64,000 bases of DNA. It comes from Dichetophora obliterata. Lineage: Eukaryota; Arthropoda; Insecta; Diptera; Sciomyzidae. The translations under genes were made by a program, and so were the position numbers. Of the stretch, positions 56,473 through 64,000 are shown one piece after another. The stretch spans positions 182,884,888 to 182,948,887 of the forward strand of contig OY986438.1 of NCBI GenBank assembly GCA_963920525.1, written 5' to 3'. A model generated the notes under the pieces. The model was given only the letters and a program-made list of their open reading frames with translations. It did not search any database and was not told the DNA's origin. Each line of letters starts with the position of its first letter. Position 1 is the first letter of the stretch.

Positions 56473-58909
56473 TTTTTTCTCTATCTAATGACTATCTTAT
56501 AATCAGTATACATTTTGTATTGTTCATTTATTTTTCAAAGTGTACCATATCATAGTCGTAGCCAGGGGTTGCAAATAAACTGTACGAAAAAACTAACTCT
56601 ACATCTGCTAAATCTGCGAAAGCATACAGTTTCACTATCTGCTTAGGTTTGGATCTTTGCTACAAACAGAAATGCGTACCAAAGCGAACAGAAAATTAAG
56701 AGAGAAAGAAAACTATTGTTTTGTGTTCTACGAAAACAACAAGTATTTCGTTTTTTAGATTTTGTTGTCACGATCGCAACCACAACAAGTAACAAATGTT
56801 TATTGCGTCTGTTTATTTATTTATTTCGTCTACCGATTCTACTGATTATATCGAACGATGTTGTGTTCGTTTTAATACGGAAGTTCGACAAAAGAATTTC
56901 GTCATGTTTTAAGCTGCATTTTTTCTGGAAGCTAAGATTTTTTAAGTCTTGTTCTGTTGATTTGCTTGCATTTAAATTTCATAAACCGATATATTTGTAC
57001 GACATGGTTGTTTAGGACCCCCAGAAGGGTAGCAGGTAAAATGTAGGTGTGTTCAGAAGAAATTTTGAGGGAGGAAAAATAAATAGACCAGCTCATACAT
57101 TCACGCTCCTAGTCATCGAATTTTTTATATCTTTCTTATACTTTTAAACGAGCAATATTTGTTTGTTTGTTTATTTGTTTGTTTGTAAATGAGTTCAACG
57201 CATCTATATGACAAAAAAAAAGTCGCATCATAAACGAAACGAACAAACATTGCAGATCTCTCTTCGGATTTTGGTGCTTCCAGCAACCTACAAGAGATCG
57301 CTAAAGATTTTTACTTTACTTTGATTGTTTTTGTGCACGCAATTCAAAAGCATAACAGTGAGAGGAAGTTTTTTCTATTCGAAAAAAGAAACATTTCATT
57401 TTACTTTTCTCTCTCGTCTCTACTTGCTTTGGTTTGTGCTACTTTTTGAATCGTAGAGAAAAAACTAAACAAACCAAAATACTTGATGTGATCTTAAGAA
57501 GAAACAAACAGAACAGAAAAATACTTTTCTTTAGAGTTTGTTTGCGAGCCCTGGTCGTAACGTTAGAACAATAAGTTTCAAATTCCTTTATTTTTTTTTT
57601 ATTGAAAAGTACTATGTTTTTTCATTGCACATAGTTGAAAATATAATTGTGCAATGTTTTTTTAGTGGAATAAATGTGAAAAATTTTAATAAATCAACCT
57701 TAATTCCAAAATTAGTTAAATTTAGACTTTTTATTTACTTATCGCTAAGATAATATTCCAGAAAAAGGGAGAAATAAATAAATACGGAAATGTGCGTGTA
57801 TGTGTCTGGAAAAAATGCTTCTTGAACAATTCGATAATTTCAATTCAAAAAATTACAATTTGTCTATTTGTAAAAAGGCAAAATGTTCTCAAATCGAAAA
57901 TGAGTGTATTTGATAATTTACCCCCCCCCCCAAGATTTTTCCCAGATCCGCCGCTGTCAGAAGGTGCTAGTATATGCGGCCTATCAGATCAGGTTTCTGA
58001 ATCCGCCTCTGCTTCCACATCTTTTCTTCGTTCCACTTTAGTTGATATTGGCCCGATCAAATTTGCTGCAGTAAAGCCGATGTCAAATCGTGACGATAAA
58101 GTCAGTCATCTTAACTTCCCCTCAAAAATGTTCGAAGCTTCTTGAAGTGCTGAGAGAAAGAAGAGAAGCACATCGCAAAAATCATCGTCCGGAACCTCTT
58201 CCGAAGAAGAAGTACGAGACTTCTGCTTGTTGTGTTCAGAATTGATGCCAAAAAATTGAATTCAAACAATTCAATTCATTGCGACATATCACAAATGCGA
58301 CATATCACTTGAAATGCGTCGACATGGGCAACCGTGGCTACTACACCTGTCGAAACTGCAACTCTGACCTCGATATTAGCGATGAATAATACATTTTCAG
58401 TAGCTTTTTCACACAATTTTCATTATATTTTTTTCATTAATTTTTGAGCCACAAAGAAAAGAATTTTGTATTGGATTCAATGACTTTTATTCAGTACTTT
58501 AGTTTCTTGCTGACTTAGGAGCCTGTCCGAGGCCATTTACCCGATTTATGTTGATGTTTATACAAGAAAACGGAAAATTTTTTGGTGAAACGCTTCACCC
58601 CACCTTTTTATCAAAAATCGGAAAACGAACATTTTCGAAGTATCCCCATAATTTTTTGACGAAATGAAAAATGTTCAAATCCGAGCGGATAGAAATTAAG
58701 AAAAATGTCTAATCTTGCGGTTTAAGCAAAAAACCATTTAAAAATTAGAATTTTTGGGTATGCCTCCAAAAAGAAACTGAACGCTTCTTGCCACCGCACT
58801 CTACTCATTAAGCATTATTGTTTAATGATAATGGTTAACACGTAAAAACATTACCGAAACCTAGAAAAGGCTTGATAAATACTCTAGGAACTCTGCATCA
58901 TCAATTTGT

Positions 58910-59510
58910 GTAATCGCTTCAGAAGAGTGTTTGAAGAAGTTCCAAATCCAATAAGCTCCATAAGTCCGTAGACGAAACATGGATACATCTCAACACATAT
59001 TAGATTAGAAAACAGTCAAAGCATTGGACTTCTCCAGGTGAGCGTCCACCAAAGAAGACCAAAGTGAGTCTGTTTGTCAACAAGGTCATGGCGACAGTTT
59101 TTGGATTGTATAGGGAAATATTAACATCTATTTCCTTGAAAAGGATTTGGAAAGTTTTTGGTCAGATTTGAAATTGATTTGAAGCCAAAATGAACTCATT
59201 TGGTGAAGAAAAAAGTGCCCTTTCACCATGACAACGCACACATTTGTAGTCGCCATGGCAAAAATCCATAAATTGAACTATGAAGTGCTATCCCATCCAC
59301 CATGTTCTTCAGACTTAGCCTTCTGCGACTATTTTCAGACCTGAAAAAATGGATCAGCGGTAAGAGATTTGGGTTAAATGAAGAGACCAGCAACAAAACA
59401 AACGCCTATTTTGAGCACCTTGATAAAACCTATTTTTTGGGTGAAATGTATCGATCTAAAAGGAGACTAAGTTGAGAAAAAAAATCGTTTTTTAGCCGAA
59501 AAAAGTACAT
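58910..59510 (+). pseudogene. Mariner transposase relic (DD34D type)
   Basis: Pieces in changing frames give DETWIHLNT-like sequence, KHWTSPGERPPKKTKVS, NKVMATVF, ISLKRIWK-like blocks, HLVKKKVPFHHDNAH (second Asp), VVAMAKIHKL-like, LPHPPCSSDLAFCDYF-like (third Asp) and LKKWISGKRFGLNEETSNKT then NAYFEHLDKTYFLGEMYR. The order and motifs are those of classical mariner transposases, quite unlike the DD41D copy at 44 kb. Stops and shifts are numerous. The N-terminal domain was not found. Confidence 0.85.
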
Positions 59511-62500
59511 TTCATCCATAAGGTGTGACGGTCTTGAGTATTGATTTGATTTGTAGTCAATTTTTTTGGAATTTTCACTTATTGCTATTACATAAAGTTC
59601 CATTTCATACGCAAACATTTCCTTACACTAACGCAGAATTAATGGAAAGCTTTTATCTCTGACTCAATAATATCATTAAGTCTATTTTATTAAATTAGCT
59701 ATTAGTATCGGTGAAGTTGTCAGCATTGAGTGACTGATTTCCTGCATTCATTTAGTTTATTTATGCTGTCTGGAAGCATTTCAAATTCACTTAAATCTTA
59801 ACTTAATTAGAAAAGTTTTAAATGTATTATTGAAGTATAATCATTATGCAAAATTTCTTTCTACGCCCTCTGACAATCATTTTTTTTTTTGTTTTTTTTT
59901 TTATAAGTTTTGGTAACAATTTTGCGTGGGAGCAGCTTATAATTAATTACTTTTACTTGATGTTGCGAGTTACAAAAATAATTTACAAAGAAAAAAAATT
60001 AAGCTTAACAGAAAAAACAAAACAAGTCCTTTGTTAAAAGCTTGCAGCACGGGCTGAACAATAAATAAAATAATTCCTTGCGACGCCATGTTGTTTCATT
60101 TGTCATTTGACTGTCAACTAAGAACTTTTGCTAAATGACAAACGGGCGACAATAAGGAATGCGAACAAATACGCGTTGCCAAAGTTTTGAGAAAGCAGAA
60201 AAGAAATAAAATAAAAAAAGAAATCTATAAGAAGCTATCACGTTGGCGGAAAAAGTTTTTGGCTGAAATATGTTGTACTTCCCGAGCATTGGGCGGGACA
60301 TTAACACGCCCAAAGTGGTTGCCACTTCAGTGTAGCATGGTTGCTTTTTTTTTGGCCAACTTCCCAAAAAATCAATGCTGTGCAAAATATGTTGGCTGCC
60401 AAAAGCGAAATATTGCAATGTGGTCGATTTTATTGAAATTGTTTGCAGTATGTGTTTAGAGTGCGTTTGGAGTGCGTTTTAGTGTGAAGCTTGAGAAGAG
60501 CGGGCGTTGTTTTAAAGAAAGTGTTGCTTTTTAGAGAATCTGCTCATTCCATGTGTTGGTAGTTGGAATTGTGCACTTGTGCAAGTTTTAAAGCGCCAAA
60601 AAGTTTCTAAAAGCGTCAGAACGAAAACGTTTTCGCTCCACGAAGAAGCAAGAAGAAAAGTTGCTGAAAATTTGCCATTTAAATTCATTTTAAGCGTGTA
60701 AATATCCTCAACTGCCAGCTTCTATTGTTTGTTTTCTTGGCAGCGCTTTAATTTAAGCTCTATCTGCTTCTCTTGGCTTCGCATCGCCCCCTTCGCACAT
60801 CGTGGTAATGGGCAAAGTTTTGAACAAGCTGCCTGGGAAATAAGTTATGCGCCAAATTTATGTAGGATTTTTAATTTTTTTTTTTTTTTCTGTCTTCCTT
60901 TCTAGAGTTGAACTCATTATTTAGAACAAAGACAGCGACAAAATGTAAAGCGAAAACTTTTTCGGGCCATAAAAAGTGTTTCTTCAAAATTTTGCACTGG
61001 TACCAAGCCAATCAGGGCTGCAAAAAAAGTAAGAGTACAAAGAAAAATAAACGATAGCGGGTAAAATAAATTCAGTGTTGCCCGCTGAATAATTAGTGTT
61101 GTAATTGGATTTTGTCGCTTTCGAAAGTTTTGCTTTATTCGAGCTGACAGCCAATTGAAATTGGCGAGGGTTGGAGAAAGTTTTGTTTTAAGAATTATAA
61201 GCAAAATTTTCCAAAAAAACCAATCTATTTAAATTTAAAACTCAAAACTTTTGCGCAAAAAAGTGTTGGTTCAACCTCTGAACCCCCTTTTGCGCTCTAT
61301 TGGAAACTTTCCTTTCGACTACACCTTTCTGCCGAATATTGTTATGTTGATTTTTAAGCATAAATCAAGTCTTTGAAACAACTTTTTATTTACACCGCAA
61401 ACAACTGAAACATCTTTTGATCGAAGTAATAAAGAATTTTAAATTCTTTGCCATAACTGCGCCGCAATGCTAGAGTTTGTAAACAAAAGATCACAGAAAT
61501 AGCCAGATTTTATTCCCCCTTTGTTCTTGTTTTTTCCTTATTGTAAATGCAGCACTTTGTTTATACGCTGCAAGCAGCTAGAAGCCGCCAATGTTGTCTT
61601 TGTATTGCGTCCGTTTATTTTACTTTGGTTTTATTTTTCGCCCGTACATTTGATAGCGTTTGTGTATTGAAGCAATGAGCAGGAATTTTGTGCCACCGCC
61701 GCCACATCGATTAAAAGCGGACCACACAAGTTGATGAAATATTTATTCGTTTCAAAATTATTTAGTTCGAAAATCTATTTTTGTGTCAGTTGCAGATGTT
61801 TAATTGTACGGTAGCATTAAGCATAACAAATAGTCGTAAACTTAGAAATTTAGATATGAGTTGAAGAATCCATAATTGTCAATATGAATCGCCCAAATCG
61901 TCCGTATGGCATCCCTATTCGCTAAAATTGTTTTTTATTTCTTCGTGTTTCTTATAAGCGTAAGCCAAAAACCAAGTAATGATAAGGGCCTTACTAACTA
62001 GACATGGGTAACGCTGCGCTGCGTCGCATTAATGAGTTGAATCTCTTAAATGTGTTACTGCTTTGATTCACTCATTTTTAAAAGTAACGCAATAGCGCAG
62101 TTAAACAACACGCTTAAAAAAATGTGAAAATATTGGAGTACGGAAATATGGAAATATTTTGGAGCTTTAAATATGGAAAAGGAGTTGCGGGAAAGATTCT
62201 GTTAAGCATGAGTGTTTGGAGTGCGTTTGATTGGTATGATGCCTTGCCATGGAATGGTTTTGTTATGTTTTTGCGTTAAAGCTAAATATTGCGTTGATAG
62301 TTAAAAATAATGCAGTAAAGTCAAACTGCAGCAATGCAAAATCGCAGAAACACATTTGCTTTATGCTTCATGAAATATTTTTTGTTTCTTTAGATTTGCA
62401 AGTTTTTAAGGTATTTGTAATCAAGCCAGCATCCAACTTCCAACTTGTTTTGCGTACCTGAAATGTTTGATTGCTAACATAAACCTTGAAAAGAATACAG

Positions 62501-63186
62501 TTTGGACTGCATGCTTGAAATATAAAACTAATTTATATTTTTGGTGAACGCTAAAAATATGGTGTTTGCTCAGTTAATTAAAAACATATGTTAATTAAGT
62601 AATTTTAAATCAATTAATGAGCAATGAGAGTACTTCAGACCAGATATATTTTTTCACGATTTTTTATTTGATTCCTTTTTTTTTACTAAGTGAAGAAACT
62701 ATGCGCTTAGGACAACTTGCATCACAAAACTCACCGCATTCAAAAAATTGACTACATAACGCAATGTGCTATCCAATTCAAAAACAGCCTGCGCTGATTA
62801 ACATTGTGTTAATATAGATATCATAGCATTTCAAAATACGTCATGACGCAATTGCGTTAGCGCATTACGTTGATACAGTAAATTGCGCTTAGGTTGGTGT
62901 ATCAGCGCAGCATTTAACTTTTTCAATAAGTTTGGTCTTGCATATGAAATCAGAAATTGAAAAACCTACTTTCTTCATCATGCTAAATATGGGAAGAAGG
63001 CGTGCATTTGACACTTTCATTTAAAAATCATTTATTTTCTACAATACATAATATATTTTTAAAAGAGTTATATTTTTAGAAACGGTGGATTTTGAATATT
63101 AAGAAATGAAAATAAAAAGTAAGAAAAAAGTCATGCTCATTGTTATTTATATTTTAAAAAATAGTATATAATTTGTTTAATCCTCG
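59511..63186. other. No gene recognised
   Basis: Mostly A/T-rich sequence. 60.1-61.7 kb has short open frames on both strands without motifs. TAACGCA/TGCGTTA words cluster at 62005-62110 and 62755-62910, which may mark two ends of an unrecognised element of about 900 bp. Confidence 0.4.
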
Positions 63187-63426
63187 CTTGAGAAAATAAA
63201 TGTCGTATGTGAAAATTTTCACTTTTGAGATTATTGTGAAAAAGGGGCTATAATTCAAAATCTAGTCGAGCAATATTCTTCAGAATTTCAGGCCCATTTG
63301 TGGAGATATTTCACAATAGATTACGGAATTTTTTTGGTCGAACCGCTGTTTTTTAGAATTTATAGCCCCTTTTTCTCAATAATCTCAAAAGGGAAAATAT
63401 TCACATACGGCATTTATTTTCTCAGG
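63187..63426. mobile_element. 240-bp hairpin MITE
   Basis: About 70 bases at 63187-63255 (GAGAAAATAAATGTCGTATG ... TTTTGAGATTATTGTG ... GGGGCTATAA) are repeated in reverse at 63355-63426 with few differences. The central spacer is about 100 bp. No convincing target duplication. Confidence 0.7.
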
Positions 63427-63544
63427 CGACGAAATGTTACCTACTGTGGGGCACATTTGACTTTTTGAGGGGCACATTTGACTGCCATATTTTTTGTCCA
63501 ATTTTACATTCATATTTGTATTTTTATTTATTAGATCAATTATT

Positions 63545-64000
63545 TTTTTTTATTTATTTATTTAAATCTACCGGGTCGAGCCCTTACAGATAAGAGTAGT
63601 TCCTTAAAGCTAGGGATCACAAAGATAACTTATAAAATAAGAATTTAAACAGAGGCACAGTGAAGGCTAATATTACTTCAAACATTCATTCAAAACTCTA
63701 ATTAAAGCTGGTCTTTCAAGGTCTTGATCAAAATTAAGAGAATTACATAGAGTAAGGCATCTAGAGACAGGATCACTACGACCATAGTTTGTCCTATGAA
63801 CCTTGATGAAAAATGCACAATGTTCTCTAAGTGCTCTGGCGGGAGCATGAAAAGGGATAAGAGATAGGAGTTCGGGTGAATCAGTTTTCCCACTAAGTAT
63901 ATCTTTAATAAATAAAACACTCGATATGTTGAACCTAATTGAAAGCTTTTGTAAGAGAATCAATTGACACCTCACTTCATATGATGGCATATTATCTTGA
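63545..64000 (-). pseudogene. Non-LTR retrotransposon, C-terminal end and 3' tail (runs off the window)
   Basis: The minus-strand frame entering at 63990 includes GKTDSPELLSLIPFHAPARA, FFIKVHRTNYGRSDPVSR and NSLNFDQDLERPALIRVLNE, ending at 63673. 'LL..I.FH.P.R..R....F....HRTNYG...P..R' is the conserved C-terminal block of insect Jockey/I-like polymerases. The 3' flank has an A-rich tail of TAAA-type repeats at about 63545-63570 (minus strand). The rest of the element lies beyond position 64000, so its integrity is unknown. Confidence 0.75.

Larger units (their letters stand above)
50858..58389 (+). pseudogene. Pogo-like DDE transposase gene split into three parts
   Basis: Part 1 (50858-51313) includes IFDPTRMWNMDETGLSTTP (first catalytic Asp), FSSAERGTNVTMTVAVSEP, LFPRKNIKSVFLNNVPPGSI and LLLIMDNHISH (second Asp). 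Part 2 (54936-55430) begins CIANSIKVITLP, which joins IVDL of part 1 when the insertion is removed. It holds LQPLDVLVFRSFKREF in a shifted frame (third Asp) and then NIRSGFEATDIYPLNESIF and a basic tail SERRRGYKRGKRVI. Part 3 (57940-58389) carries an acidic SSEEEVRDFCLLCSELM and a Cys/His-rich end YHLKCVDMGNRGYYTCRNCN that looks like a PHD-type finger. At least three frameshifts and several stops are present. Dead copy. Confidence 0.85.

Noticed and set aside
56716..57015. 99-codon plus-strand frame
   Set aside because: Phe/Leu/Ile-rich translation of T-rich DNA with no recognisable domain; lies in the insertion between parts of the pogo-like gene.
57921..57931. Run of C as a functional site
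   Set aside because: A short homopolymer at the junction where the pogo-like frame resumes; most likely a simple-sequence expansion.
60187..60459. 90-codon Lys/Arg-rich plus-strand frame
   Set aside because: The opposite strand has a frame of similar length and no motif is visible; A-rich DNA yields Lys-rich frames by chance.

Overview
This window looks like AT-rich nuclear DNA of a higher dipteran, most probably a true fruit fly (Tephritidae). It holds one plausible piece of a host gene: a coding exon at 20059-20706 with a strong acceptor and a strong donor, a CAG/CAA-rich leader and a homopolymer-rich open frame. Almost everything else is intron or intergenic DNA packed with transposable elements. 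The tephritid guess rests on the types of element present, including an intact DD41D mariner, and is an inference.

Layout: 0-7 kb holds two TA-flanked inverted-repeat elements (682-2147 with two SINE copies, and 2328-3702 with a zinc-finger remnant), a Helentron-type Helitron derivative (3781-6437) and small MITEs. 7-10 kb is gene-free. 10.2-18.3 kb is a nested stack: an RNase-H-bearing non-LTR element on the minus strand is split by a Jockey-like reverse-transcriptase element on the plus strand. That element is itself split by a TA-flanked element (11049-13630), which carries a long-TIR Tc1 element, and by a MITE. A reversed Helentron follows. 18.3-24 kb holds the host exon, a possible second exon, and the first block of an unusual array of short hairpins (a TTTCCC...GGGAAA core). 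The array resumes at 25.9 kb and 30.7 kb, with a non-LTR element (27.05-30.6 kb) and its own nested insertions in between.

32.5-38.9 kb holds inverted-repeat elements: a 943-bp foldback with a perfect 8-bp target duplication, and a hAT foldback whose loop keeps the transposase C-terminal domain. 38.9-43.5 kb is a 5'-truncated RTE-type retrotransposon. It acts as a trap for a MITE with TAA duplications and for a 1.6-kb element whose two ends are exactly CACAGTG with 5-bp duplications, i.e. Transib-like ends. 44.05-45.37 kb is an apparently intact mariner with an uninterrupted 364-residue transposase. 47.2-50.5 kb is a decayed hAT. 50.9-58.4 kb is a pogo-like transposase gene broken into three parts by foldback elements, a SINE and a hAT fragment. 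A mariner relic (58.9-59.5 kb), gene-free DNA, a hairpin MITE and the 3' part of another non-LTR element close the window.

Reading frames of the broken retroelements and transposases give an internal check on the insertions. In most cases, removing the insertion and one copy of the target duplication restores a continuous reading frame, which fixes boundaries to the base. No rRNA or genuine tRNA gene, CRISPR array, bacterial-type operon or viral genome was seen.
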